Assembly: GCF_029223285.1 (NCBI RefSeq)
Contig: NZ_JARHUJ010000003.1
Coordinates: 558,001-622,000 of the forward strand
DNA from: Paraflavitalea sp. CAU 1676
GTDB taxonomy: Bacteria; Bacteroidota; Bacteroidia; Chitinophagales; Chitinophagaceae
Direction: 5' to 3'
Length of the DNA: 64,000 nt
This document shows positions 1-8,589 of this stretch, piece after piece. A program made the translations under genes and the position numbers. The notes under the pieces are model-generated. The model was not told the DNA's origin, searched no databases, and saw only the letters and a list, made by a program, of their open reading frames with translations. The first letter of the stretch is position 1, and each line of letters starts with the position of its first letter.

Positions 1-1620
1 AGCCTACCTGTCTTGTATACGCTCATAGCCGTGGCAGGCTTTATCCTTATACTGGCTATTGTGAATTTTGTCAATTTGTCCACCGCCCAATCTATGCAAC
101 GAGCGAGAGAGATCGGCGTCCGAAAAGTACTGGGTGGCAACAAGTCGGGCATCGCCTTGCAGTTTTTTACCGAAACCCTGGTGTTGACGGTAGCAGCGGT
201 GGGCCTTGCGGTGCTGATGGTAAAGCCGGTGTTCAGCTGGTTTGCTGATCTGATACCAGCCGGCGTTCATTTCCAGGTGGATGGTGCTACACTTTTATTT
301 TTAGGGCTTGTAATCGTGGCGACTACACTGCTGGCGGGCTTTTATCCGGCTAAAGTACTAGGAAACTATCAGCCCACGGTGACCCTGAAAGGCATCGCTG
401 CGACATCAGGCGGCGGTAAAGGGGTGTTGCGCAGAGGACTTATCGTGTTCCAATTTACCATATCGCTGTTGTTCATTATAGCGTCTGTCGTCATTGGCTC
501 GCAGCTGCGGTACGCGCTGCGCGCGGACCTTGGTTTCAAAACGGATGCGATCCTCACGATCAGCCGTCCGCATGACAACAGAATGAGCGGAACGGGTTTC
601 TCGTCGGACAAAACACAGATCCGGCAACGGGCTACCGAAGAGCCGGGCAAGATAGCGGTACTGACGAATAAGATCCGGCAACTGGCTGGCGTAGAGAAGG
701 TGATCAAAGAGTGGAAGTCGCCGATGGGACAGGACCATAGAGGATTCGAAGGCGGCGGACTGAAAAACAGCGATGAGAAGCCGATCAATATTTCCTATCA
801 TTACGGCAATGAAGATTACGTGCCTTTTTATGAGATGAAGCTGGTGGCGGGGCGTAATTTGCTACCAAGCGACAATACCAGGGAATTGCTGATCAGTGAG
901 GCTTGTGCCCGCGCATTGGGCTTTTCCGATGTGAGCAAAGCCATTGGACACGAGTTGGTCATCAGCCCCTTCGAAACCTATCCGGTAGCCGGCGTGGTGG
1001 CCGATTTCTATGAGAACTCTTTTCACAAGACGACCTGGCCAATCATCATCCGGCACGACCCCACGCAGGAAACCACCATTGCGGTTAAGATCGCCGCAAA
1101 GAATATGACCGCCGGCGAGTTGAAGACCCTCATCGGCCATATGGAGACGGCCTGGAAGGCCATTTTCCCCGGGCAGCCGTTTAGCTATGCTTTCCTGGAC
1201 GAGAGCATCGCCAATATGTATGCCGACGATCTTCGGACCGAACGGTTGACCAATGTGGTGATGGGGATCACTGTTTTTATCTCTTGTTTAGGTCTGCTCG
1301 GTCTGGCCATTTTTTCTACGGAAAAAAGGACCAAAGAGATCGGCATCCGAAAGGTTTTAGGAGCCACTGTACCCGGTATTATGGTGATGCTTTGCAAAGA
1401 TATTGTGCTGCTGATCGGGATCGCCTTGCTGATTGCCAGCCCGCTGGCCTGGTATTTCATGCATGGCTGGCTGCAGGGCTTTGCCTACCGCACAGCGCTT
1501 AGCGGCTGGATGTTTGTAGCAGCAGGAGCGGCGGCCATTGGGATGGCGCTGCTTACTGTAGGATTTCAGGCGATGAGGGCAGCCAGGGCTAATCCTGTTA
1601 AATCATTGCGTACCGAATAA
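1..1620 (+). CDS. ABC transporter permease, MacB/FtsX type (5' end outside window)
   Basis: The frame is open from the first base, so the gene enters the window already started; about 539 codons are present of a family usually near 780-800. The visible part begins inside the first FtsX domain, with a membrane segment (AVAGFILILAIVNFVNLS) followed by the family signature REIGVRKVLGG. Next come two more helices, a MacB periplasmic core domain (about residues 140-410) opening with the helix LIVFQFTISLLFIIASVVI, and a second FtsX domain with the matching KEIGIRKVLGA loop and two final helices. Such permeases work with an ATPase to move lipoproteins, peptides or drugs across the envelope; no ATPase is in view. 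The substrate cannot be told from sequence. A strong terminator follows. Confidence 0.93.
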   Translation, partial: SLPVLYTLIAVAGFILILAIVNFVNLSTAQSMQRAREIGVRKVLGGNKSGIALQFFTETLVLTVAAVGLAVLMVKPVFSWFADLIPAGVHFQVDGATLLFLGLVIVATTLLAGFYPAKVLGNYQPTVTLKGIAATSGGGKGVLRRGLIVFQFTISLLFIIASVVIGSQLRYALRADLGFKTDAILTISRPHDNRMSGTGFSSDKTQIRQRATEEPGKIAVLTNKIRQLAGVEKVIKEWKSPMGQDHRGFEGGGLKNSDEKPINISYHYGNEDYVPFYEMKLVAGRNLLPSDNTRELLISEACARALGFSDVSKAIGHELVISPFETYPVAGVVADFYENSFHKTTWPIIIRHDPTQETTIAVKIAAKNMTAGELKTLIGHMETAWKAIFPGQPFSYAFLDESIANMYADDLRTERLTNVVMGITVFISCLGLLGLAIFSTEKRTKEIGIRKVLGATVPGIMVMLCKDIVLLIGIALLIASPLAWYFMHGWLQGFAYRTALSGWMFVAAGAAAIGMALLTVGFQAMRAARANPVKSLRTE

Positions 1621-1663
1621 CTTCAACGTCCTAAAAAGCGGTTCTAAAGGTGTTCAATCCGAA

Positions 1664-1695
1664 AGAGGTCATCGAAAGGTGACCTCTCCTTTTTT
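1664..1695 (+). terminator. Rho-independent terminator after the ABC permease
   Basis: An 8-bp perfect stem (agaggtca/tgacctct) with an 8-nt loop is followed by cctttttt. It lies 44 bp after the permease stop codon. Confidence 0.75.
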
Positions 1696-1831
1696 ACCAT
1701 TTGTAAAAATGAGATGATTTGTCGATACTTTGAGACTCCTTGTTGAAATCCGGAAGGTCAATTTAAATTAATCTTACAGATTCAATCGATAGCAATTTTA
1801 AAACGTATCTAAGTACCCTATCTGAAGACGA

Positions 1832-2944
1832 ATGAATCATAATTCACTTTCCACAAAGCCACATTACCTCATATTAGATGGATTACGTGGAGTCGCAGCC
1901 ATTATCGTTGTAACGTTTCACCTGACCGAGCCCTTAGGAACCGGGCACCTGGATATCCTGGTCAACCACGGCTACCTGGCCGTTGATTTTTTCTTTCTGC
2001 TGTCTGGCTATGTGATCGGTTATGCTTATGACGATCGCTGGCAAAAAATGACCATCGGCACATTCATGAAGCGACGGATCGAACGGCTTCATCCCATGGT
2101 GGTGTTGGGGATGACCCTTGGGGCAATCGGTTTCTATTTTACTGATTCAACGATCTGGCCGCTCATCCATACTATTCCCCTATGGAAAATGCTGCTGGTG
2201 CTGTTCATTGGCTATACTATACTGCCTGTTCCCTTATCCATGGATATACGGGGTTGGGAAGAAATGCACCCGCTCAATAGCGTGGGCTGGTCATTGTTCT
2301 TTGAATACATTGCCAATATCCTGTATGCCATTGGCATCCGGAAGTTGTCAAAAAAAGTGTTGGGTATTTTGGTGTTGATCGCGGCCGTAGCGCTCGCTCA
2401 CCTGGCCATTACCAGCCCCAATGGGGATGTCAGCGGCGGTTGGACACTAAACGCAGAACATCTGCGCGTGGGTTTTACCCGGACGATGTATCCCTTCTTT
2501 GCAGGTCTGCTGCTTTCAAGGATAGCCAAACCAACGCGCATAAAGCATGCCTTTTTATGGAGCAGCCTCCTGGTAGCCCTTGTTCTGTATATGCCACGCA
2601 TAGGCGGTGCTGAGCATCTGTGGATGAATGGGGTCTATGAATCAGTTTGTATCATCATTGTTTTTCCGCTTATTGTTTACCTGGGTGCCAGCGGCGTGGT
2701 ACATACAGAGAGCGAACGCAGGATATGCAAATTCTTAGGCGATATCTCCTATCCGCTTTACCTCGTACATTATCCGCTGGTATACTTTTATGTCGCCTGG
2801 ATCAGCAACCACAAAGGTGTCACCATCGCACAGGCATGGCCTTATGCATTGTCGATCTTAATAGGCTCTATTATCCTGGCGTATGCCACCTTGAAATGGT
2901 ATGATGAGCCGGTACGCAAATGGCTGAGGAAAAAACTGGGATAA
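1832..2944 (+). CDS. Acyltransferase 3 family membrane protein
   Basis: A 370-aa polytopic membrane protein of the OafA/YrhL acyltransferase-3 family. The N-terminal signature DGLRGVAAIIVVTFH carries the conserved DGLRG and the active-site His of the family. About ten hydrophobic segments follow, with the conserved SYPLYLVHYPL segment near residue 310 and a basic C-terminus. Members transfer acyl groups, often acetyl, onto sugars of surface polysaccharides, lipids or small molecules at the inner membrane. The start is the ATG giving MNHNSLSTKPHYLILDGLRG. The gene stands alone between a terminator and an HD-hydrolase gene with its own promoter, so context does not reveal the acceptor. Confidence 0.92.
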   Translation: MNHNSLSTKPHYLILDGLRGVAAIIVVTFHLTEPLGTGHLDILVNHGYLAVDFFFLLSGYVIGYAYDDRWQKMTIGTFMKRRIERLHPMVVLGMTLGAIGFYFTDSTIWPLIHTIPLWKMLLVLFIGYTILPVPLSMDIRGWEEMHPLNSVGWSLFFEYIANILYAIGIRKLSKKVLGILVLIAAVALAHLAITSPNGDVSGGWTLNAEHLRVGFTRTMYPFFAGLLLSRIAKPTRIKHAFLWSSLLVALVLYMPRIGGAEHLWMNGVYESVCIIIVFPLIVYLGASGVVHTESERRICKFLGDISYPLYLVHYPLVYFYVAWISNHKGVTIAQAWPYALSILIGSIILAYATLKWYDEPVRKWLRKKLG

Positions 2945-2965
2945 GCAAAAGGTATCCCGGGTAGG

Positions 2966-2998
2966 TTTAATAAACGACCTTATTATGACTTAATTTTG
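2966..2998 (+). promoter_or_regulatory. Bacteroidota-type promoter before the HD hydrolase gene
   Basis: The -7 box TAATTTTG (2991-2998) fits the consensus TAnnTTTG exactly. A TTTA at 2966-2969 lies 21 nt upstream as an imperfect -33 element. The start codon is 32 nt downstream of the -7 box. Confidence 0.5.
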
Positions 2999-3030
2999 CC
3001 TTATCGATCCACTCATCTAAAGCTCCGCGT

Positions 3031-3627
3031 ATGAATTTTGAGCAATTGCAGCAACAGGTAGATTTCATTCACGAAATCGATAAGGTAAAGTATATACAGC
3101 GCAGAACAAAGCTGTTTAACAGCGACCGCCCCGAAAATGATGCGGAGCATAGCTGGCACCTGTCCTTAATGGCCATCGTCCTGGCTGGCCACAGTAACGA
3201 ACCGATCGACCTGTTGAAAGTGATCAAGATGCTACTGATCCATGATGTGGTGGAGATTGATTCCGGCGACATCTTTTTGTATGATAACGTAGTCAGCCAC
3301 TCCAACACAGAAGCTGAAACCATAGCCGCCAGGCGGATATTTGGTTTACTTCCCGCTGATCAGGCCGAAGAGCTCATTGCCATCTGGGAAGAATTTGAAG
3401 CCGGAGAAACCGCTGAAGCTAAGTTCGCCCGTGCGATGGACCGCTTTGAACCGCTGCTCCAAAATAGGTCTAATAACGGCGGTACCTGGAAAGAATTCAA
3501 CGTAACGTATGACAAGGTCGTCCAAAAAAAGAGCATCATTAAAGAAGGTTCTGACCTGCTGTGGAGCTATGCTAAAACATTGATCGATAAAAGCGTAGAT
3601 GAAGGGATGCTGAAAAAAAATAGTTAA
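3031..3627 (+). CDS. HD-domain hydrolase (YfbR/HDDC2-like)
   Basis: A 198-aa soluble protein with a single HD metal-dependent phosphohydrolase domain. The metal ligands of the superfamily are visible in order: H40/H43 in AEHSWH, H71-D72 in LLIHDVVEID, and D137 in AMDRFEP. The layout (AEHSWH, then IHD.VE.D.GD) matches the HDDC2/YfbR group, known for 5'-deoxynucleotidase or nucleotide phosphatase activity; the substrate here is unproven. Length is normal. It is monocistronic, with its own promoter just upstream, and converges on a minus-strand membrane protein gene. Confidence 0.9.
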   Translation: MNFEQLQQQVDFIHEIDKVKYIQRRTKLFNSDRPENDAEHSWHLSLMAIVLAGHSNEPIDLLKVIKMLLIHDVVEIDSGDIFLYDNVVSHSNTEAETIAARRIFGLLPADQAEELIAIWEEFEAGETAEAKFARAMDRFEPLLQNRSNNGGTWKEFNVTYDKVVQKKSIIKEGSDLLWSYAKTLIDKSVDEGMLKKNS

Positions 3628-3709
3628 CAGGCAGCTTGTAGGGCCGCCTGCGCGGCGCTATATCCAACCGAATGCGATCATCAACAAACCCTCCTTAACT
3701 GGCTCCCAG

Positions 3710-4870
3710 TTATAGAAACTTCAGCCACCAGTGCTGGTGAGTGGCTTTGTATCGTCCATACCAGCAGCATGGCTTATAAAGCAAAGCCACGACAATTACC
3801 CAAACCAAATAAACCTGCCATAGCGCGAGGCCGTTTCTGATATCTACAGGTCTTCCGAAATTCCCGGAAGCAACATCCATCTGTTCCCAGGTGATGCCCT
3901 GTGCAAGCAGCACACCAAACATGATCAAATGAATGAGGTAGAAATGGAGCAGGAAATAAAACAGTGGCACTTTGCCATACCGGCATACAATCCTGGAAAG
4001 CCTTCCTGCCGCATTTTCGGCAAAAGCCAATATAAAAAACATGATTCCTAAAGTAGCGAGGCAAAACAACAGTGATGGTGGGTATTTGGTGATGTTCATG
4101 AACGAAAGAAAAGTATACAAAGCATTCTTTTGAGAAGACCACGGTACAGGATCGCCATAAACGTTGACAAAGCGGATAAGAACAAACAATAACAATCCGG
4201 CGCAGCCCAACCGCACAAACATTTTCTTCCTCTCCTGCCCCTCCCATTCAAAGCATTTCCCGGCTGCAAAACCAACCAGCATGATACCCAACCATGGTAT
4301 CGGTGGATAAGCAATGATCAGGGTACGTCCAAATACAGGAAAAGCACCGGGACCAAAGAATGGACTTAAAATAGCCCGCGCTATTGAATCTTCACCAAAA
4401 GGGACCAGGACGAATAGGTTGTGGCAAAACAGTATGACCAACCCGACAATGGCGATCGCTTTTGTCGACAACCTGCTCATCAGGCTAAGCAGGATGAAGC
4501 CAAATCCAATAGCTCCAATCACCTCAAAAATAAACGTATGAAAGCCAGGATCGAAATACAAGCCAAAGTTCACCAGGGTAAACTCCAGCAAGATCAGGTA
4601 CAAGCCGCGCTTCCATAAAAACCTCCTGCTTCTGCCAACATCCTTGCTGCTGCTGAGCGACAGGAAGGCCGATGTTCCCGATAAAAACACGAATATAGGG
4701 GCGCAAAGATGGGTTATCCATCGTGTAAAGAATAATTGAGGAGTAGTGGTAGTGAGATCGGTAGGACTTTGGGTAAGGCCATTTACATGAAGCAGATCAC
4801 GCACATGGTCGAGCGCCATGATAATCATTACAGTTCCTCTTGTAAAATCAATGCCAGGGATCCTTTTCAT
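3710..4870 (-). CDS. DUF1624/heparan-alpha-glucosaminide N-acetyltransferase-like membrane protein
   Basis: A 386-aa integral membrane protein with about ten helices. It starts RIPGIDFTRGTVMIIMALDHVRD, the typical opening of the DUF1624/HGSNAT-like family (R..S.D..RG..M..M..DH.RD). Further family marks are FFTRWITHLCAPIFVFLSGTSAF and YGKVPLFYFLLHFYLIH. Members are thought to move acetyl or acyl groups across the inner membrane onto sugars, by relation to lysosomal HGSNAT; bacterial substrates are mostly unknown. It is divergent from the LytS-like kinase gene, with about 175 bp between them. Confidence 0.88.
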   Translation of the reverse strand: MKRIPGIDFTRGTVMIIMALDHVRDLLHVNGLTQSPTDLTTTTPQLFFTRWITHLCAPIFVFLSGTSAFLSLSSSKDVGRSRRFLWKRGLYLILLEFTLVNFGLYFDPGFHTFIFEVIGAIGFGFILLSLMSRLSTKAIAIVGLVILFCHNLFVLVPFGEDSIARAILSPFFGPGAFPVFGRTLIIAYPPIPWLGIMLVGFAAGKCFEWEGQERKKMFVRLGCAGLLLFVLIRFVNVYGDPVPWSSQKNALYTFLSFMNITKYPPSLLFCLATLGIMFFILAFAENAAGRLSRIVCRYGKVPLFYFLLHFYLIHLIMFGVLLAQGITWEQMDVASGNFGRPVDIRNGLALWQVYLVWVIVVALLYKPCCWYGRYKATHQHWWLKFL

Positions 4871-5045
4871 GAAGGGACTATTTTTTTTGATTGAAGTCGC
4901 TGTTTGGCGAGATGCTCAAAATTGGTGGTAATAACTGTGTCGCGACGGAAGTACAACCTGCATTTTGCCGGGTTCATGGGGCAAATGGCCAGCCTGGCCG
5001 TTTTCTGGGGATTTTGGCTAATTTGGATGATTATTATTGCTATGA

Positions 5046-6071
5046 ATGAAAAGCCTGGCCGGTAAATATCGTTTGAAGGAAGGAGGTTTTATTGCGCTGT
5101 TTTTCCCGGCAGCCTTTGCGCTTTCCGACAGCAGCAGATCTACCACGGTGGTTCACTTTGTTTCTTCTTTTCTGATCATACTTTCGCTGTGGTGCATGAA
5201 TTTCGCCCTGATTGACTTCAGGACGAACAAATCGATGAAAGCAAAGAATAAGCCCAGGGCCCTCCATTACAAAATAGCAGTATCCTATATGTTGGCGATA
5301 CTGATCTATTTATCGGTCGGGCTATTGCTGAATACGCTATCGGGCCGGTTACTTTCCACGGCAAGGGGCAACTGGGGTCATTCTTTCAGCACCTGGTTTT
5401 TCATCTTCCTGCAAATATTTTTATTCAATACACTGATCTTATTGATCAAACATGCCTTCGACAGTGTTGCAGAAAAAAGGGACATCGCACTGGAGAATGA
5501 GATGCTAAAGCGGGAAAACCTGCATGCTGTACACGAAGCGTTGAAGCAACAGATCAATCCTCATTTCTTATTCAACTCGCTGACGACGTTACAATCATTA
5601 ACAAAATATGATCCCAGGCAGGCGGTTAGCTTTATCGGCGAGCTGGCTTCTGTGTATCGTTATATGCTGCAACACCAGGATAAAAATATGGTGACGCTGG
5701 GTGAAGAGCTGAACTTTATGCGCTCTTACCTGTACCTGTTAAAGATCCGGTTTGGGGATGCGATCTGCACCGACATACAGGTACCGGAGCAGGTGCTCAG
5801 TAACACGATGCCACCGAATACGCTGCAATTATTGGTGGAGAATGCAGTAAAGCATAACGGTCTTTCGTTAAAAAGGCCGTTGCACATTTCGATTTTCATG
5901 ACGAAAGAATACCTGGCGGTAAAGAACAACCTGCAGTCAAAACCGGTGGAACCGACCTCCTCCCGTTTGGGTTTAAGTAATATAAGCCGCCGTTATATGT
6001 TATTGAAGGGAAAAGATATTGTTGTCACAAAGAACGAACATGAATTTCAGGTTTTACTTCCCATAACTTAA
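5046..6071 (+). CDS. LytS-family sensor histidine kinase
   Basis: A 341-aa membrane kinase. Roughly residues 10-150 hold four hydrophobic segments and no extracellular domain. A short coiled coil (around residues 140-165) leads into a His_kinase (PF06580) domain with the phosphoacceptor H173 in QQINPHFLFNSL. An HATPase region follows with PPNTLQLLVENAVKHNG (N box) and a shortened C-terminus. The partner LytTR regulator starts 4 bp after the stop codon, so the two are co-transcribed. The signal is unknown; kinases of this shape usually sense the membrane or have an undefined ligand. The ATG used gives MKSLAGKYRLK; another ATG 4 bp upstream is in a different frame. Confidence 0.92.
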   Translation: MKSLAGKYRLKEGGFIALFFPAAFALSDSSRSTTVVHFVSSFLIILSLWCMNFALIDFRTNKSMKAKNKPRALHYKIAVSYMLAILIYLSVGLLLNTLSGRLLSTARGNWGHSFSTWFFIFLQIFLFNTLILLIKHAFDSVAEKRDIALENEMLKRENLHAVHEALKQQINPHFLFNSLTTLQSLTKYDPRQAVSFIGELASVYRYMLQHQDKNMVTLGEELNFMRSYLYLLKIRFGDAICTDIQVPEQVLSNTMPPNTLQLLVENAVKHNGLSLKRPLHISIFMTKEYLAVKNNLQSKPVEPTSSRLGLSNISRRYMLLKGKDIVVTKNEHEFQVLLPIT

Positions 6072-6075
6072 GTAT

Positions 6076-6846
6076 ATGAAAGTTTTGATCATAGAAGATG
6101 AAGTGCAAACGGCCAGAGACCTGCAACGGTCGATCAAGGCCTTACGTCCGGCCTTTCACATTGTTGACATTATCGACAGTGTTGAATCGGGACTTGAATG
6201 GTTCGATAAGAACCAGCAGCCCGACCTGATCTTTTCGGATATTCAACTGGGGGATGGTCTCGCATTCGATATCTTCAAGCGGGTCGATATTCAATGCCCG
6301 GTAGTCTTCTGTACCGCTTACGACCAATATGCTATCCAGGCTTTTCGTAATAACGGCATTGATTACTTATTAAAGCCGCTCGAGGAAGGTTTATTGGAAA
6401 AATGCCTGAACAAGTTACAGCACCTGTTAAAGAAACCGGCCAGTCAGGAAGAACGGCCTTTACTTACAGCGCTCCTGAAAGAGCTCCAGGGGACCCATAA
6501 GTCATACAAATCAACCTTCCTGGTAACCTACCGCGACAAGCTGATCCCTGTTAACGTAAACGATGTGCTATACTTTCGGGTAACCGGTGAAGTGGTAGAC
6601 CTGTGTACGAAAGACAATCAGCAATATCGCCTGGTTGATTCGCTGGATTACATTGAATCGCTGATTGATCCGTCACTTTTTTACCGGGCAAACCGGCAAT
6701 ACCTGGTGGCTTTTAAAGCGATCAGGGAAGTGGAAACATATATTGAACGGAAGCTGCTGGTGCACCTTATACAACCGGCAGCAGATCCTATTGTTGTCAG
6801 TAAAGCAAAATCGTCAGACTTCCTCGCCTGGATGGAAAGTCATTAA
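6076..6846 (+). CDS. LytTR-family response regulator
   Basis: A 256-aa two-domain regulator. The receiver domain (about 1-120) has the acidic pair E7/D8 in IIEDE, the phosphoacceptor D55 in LIFSDIQLGDG, and K101 in YLLKPL. The LytTR DNA-binding domain (about 150-250) contains YRDKLIPVNVNDVLYF and the late FYRANRQYLV motif. It sits immediately after the LytS-like kinase, so it should receive phosphate from it. Targets cannot be assigned. The convergent SSS symporter gene downstream is part of another transcription unit. Confidence 0.93.
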   Translation: MKVLIIEDEVQTARDLQRSIKALRPAFHIVDIIDSVESGLEWFDKNQQPDLIFSDIQLGDGLAFDIFKRVDIQCPVVFCTAYDQYAIQAFRNNGIDYLLKPLEEGLLEKCLNKLQHLLKKPASQEERPLLTALLKELQGTHKSYKSTFLVTYRDKLIPVNVNDVLYFRVTGEVVDLCTKDNQQYRLVDSLDYIESLIDPSLFYRANRQYLVAFKAIREVETYIERKLLVHLIQPAADPIVVSKAKSSDFLAWMESH

Positions 6847-6935
6847 CCCCTATTGCCGGCCTGATACAACAAATCTACACCAGGTTCCAATCCGCTTGTT
6901 TGCATTTGTGACGGGCGTCTCCAAAACCGGGGATG

Positions 6936-6958
6936 GGCTTCGGCAAAATGCCGTAGCC
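6936..6958. terminator. Possible hairpin between convergent genes
   Basis: An imperfect 10-bp stem (ggcttcggca/tgccgtagcc, one T-T mismatch) with a 3-nt loop lies between the convergent lytT-like and symporter genes. There is no good T-run, so the terminator role is weakly supported. Confidence 0.3.
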
Positions 6959-6974
6959 TATGCAATATGAATTA

Positions 6975-8573
6975 TCATCGGGCCAACCCCAACGGCGAAA
7001 ACAATACAAACAGGAACACCGCCATCAGCACCAGTAGAAATGTATAAAAATGCCTGTTCTTCCAGGGCTTTATATCAACCATGCTATTGCCAGCCAGGCG
7101 AAAGGGAACAGGTACAGGCTTCCATTTTCCGATTAATAACATGATCAGCGTTGTCATTACAAACAAAATGGCAAGTACATGCAAAAAGTGAACCTGTACA
7201 TCAAATACCAGTTGCGTACACGCATAACATACCACAAAAAAGAACAACCCAACTTTAGCAGCTAACGGCGGAACCCTGGTCGTCAGCAGCCCCACCACCA
7301 GTATAGTAAATATGGGCACGCTGAATAAGCCACCAATCTTCTGCAGGTAGGTATAAAGTCCTCCTTTCGCAAACATCATAAACGGAGCAATGCAGATGGC
7401 CACCAGGCAAATAAGCATTTCAAAGCGCTTGGCAGCCCGCAGGTAGTCCCGTTCGTTCACATCCCATTTTCTTTTTATAGCCAATGGCTTGTAGATATTC
7501 AAGGTAAACAAGGTCGCCGAACTGTTTAACCCGGCATTGAAGGTCGTAATGGCTGCGCCGAACATCAGTGCAGCCATAAAGCCGCTATAAACAGGAGAGG
7601 AAACATCGGCCACCAGTCTTGGAAACACCTCCACGGTATTCGACAATCCGCTGTACAGGTGTACCGCAATAATGCCGGGAATATTGATCAATAATGGCAA
7701 TAGTAATTTGCCAACACAAGCAAGCGCAATCCCTTTTTGACAATCAGCCAGGCTCCTGGAGCCAAGCACCTGTTGTACAATATACTGCTCAGTGCCCCAA
7801 TAATACAGGTTGATGAGCGCCATACCCGTAAAGATGGTTCCAAACGGGATGGCATCGCCCGAACGTCCCATGCTGTTGAAATGATCAGTATGGGAAGACA
7901 ACACCTTAGCCAGGCCCGCTTGCAAACTACCATCCCCCAGATGCTTTAAGGCAAAAAAAGGAAGCAATAGTCCGCCGGTAAACATCCCGATCCCCAGCAA
8001 TACATCCGACACGGCGATCGCTTTGAGACCGCCCAGTAGAGAATACAAGCCACCAATAATTCCCATCACCCACACCAATAGCCAGATGGTAGTCCAATAA
8101 CCGATCTGGTAATGTTCAGAAAAATGAAAAAGCCCGTTGAAGGCAACAGCACCGCTATACAAAACAGAGGGCAGCAGGTTGATGATATAGTTCAGCAGGA
8201 AAATAATCGATACAATTGTCTTCGTGCTATTGTCATAGCGAAGGGCCAAAAACTCAGGCGTCGTGGAAATGCCCATTTTCAGGTACACAGGAATAATAAA
8301 CTCCGAAACCACCAGCATGGCTAAAACAGAAGTAACGCCCCAGGCCATTACACTCATGTTGTTGATATAAGTAAGCTCGTTCTCACCAACAAACAAAGCA
8401 GTATTGATATTGGCAAACAACAAGCCGCACCCCACGGCAACAAACCCCAGCTTACGATTGGCAAAAAACAGACCCGATAAAGTATGCAATTGCTCCTTCC
8501 TCGTTTTGATCCACGACAACAAAGCCACACAAATGGTAAGGGCCAGGAAAGTCAGGAGAGCAATCGTATTCAT
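6975..8573 (-). CDS. SSS-family sodium:solute symporter
   Basis: A 532-aa polytopic protein of the sodium:solute symporter family, with about 14 hydrophobic segments. Family traits include the early GLFFANRKLGFVAVGCGLLFANINT segment and YYWGTEQYIVQQVLGSRSLADCQKG around residues 255-280, which matches the WYWGTDQ..QR.L.A....A.KG signature of sugar symporters such as SGLT relatives. It is the last gene of the minus-strand carbohydrate locus, 17 bp after the second glycosidase-like gene. This suggests it imports the sugar released by the locus across the inner membrane with sodium. The substrate is inferred from position only. Confidence 0.92.
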   Translation of the reverse strand: MNTIALLTFLALTICVALLSWIKTRKEQLHTLSGLFFANRKLGFVAVGCGLLFANINTALFVGENELTYINNMSVMAWGVTSVLAMLVVSEFIIPVYLKMGISTTPEFLALRYDNSTKTIVSIIFLLNYIINLLPSVLYSGAVAFNGLFHFSEHYQIGYWTTIWLLVWVMGIIGGLYSLLGGLKAIAVSDVLLGIGMFTGGLLLPFFALKHLGDGSLQAGLAKVLSSHTDHFNSMGRSGDAIPFGTIFTGMALINLYYWGTEQYIVQQVLGSRSLADCQKGIALACVGKLLLPLLINIPGIIAVHLYSGLSNTVEVFPRLVADVSSPVYSGFMAALMFGAAITTFNAGLNSSATLFTLNIYKPLAIKRKWDVNERDYLRAAKRFEMLICLVAICIAPFMMFAKGGLYTYLQKIGGLFSVPIFTILVVGLLTTRVPPLAAKVGLFFFVVCYACTQLVFDVQVHFLHVLAILFVMTTLIMLLIGKWKPVPVPFRLAGNSMVDIKPWKNRHFYTFLLVLMAVFLFVLFSPLGLAR

Positions 8574-8589
8574 TGGCTAAAACTATACA

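Noticed and set aside
3640-3656. Small GC-rich inverted repeat between the HD gene and the DUF1624 gene
   Set aside because: Only five pairs and no T-run; too weak to call.
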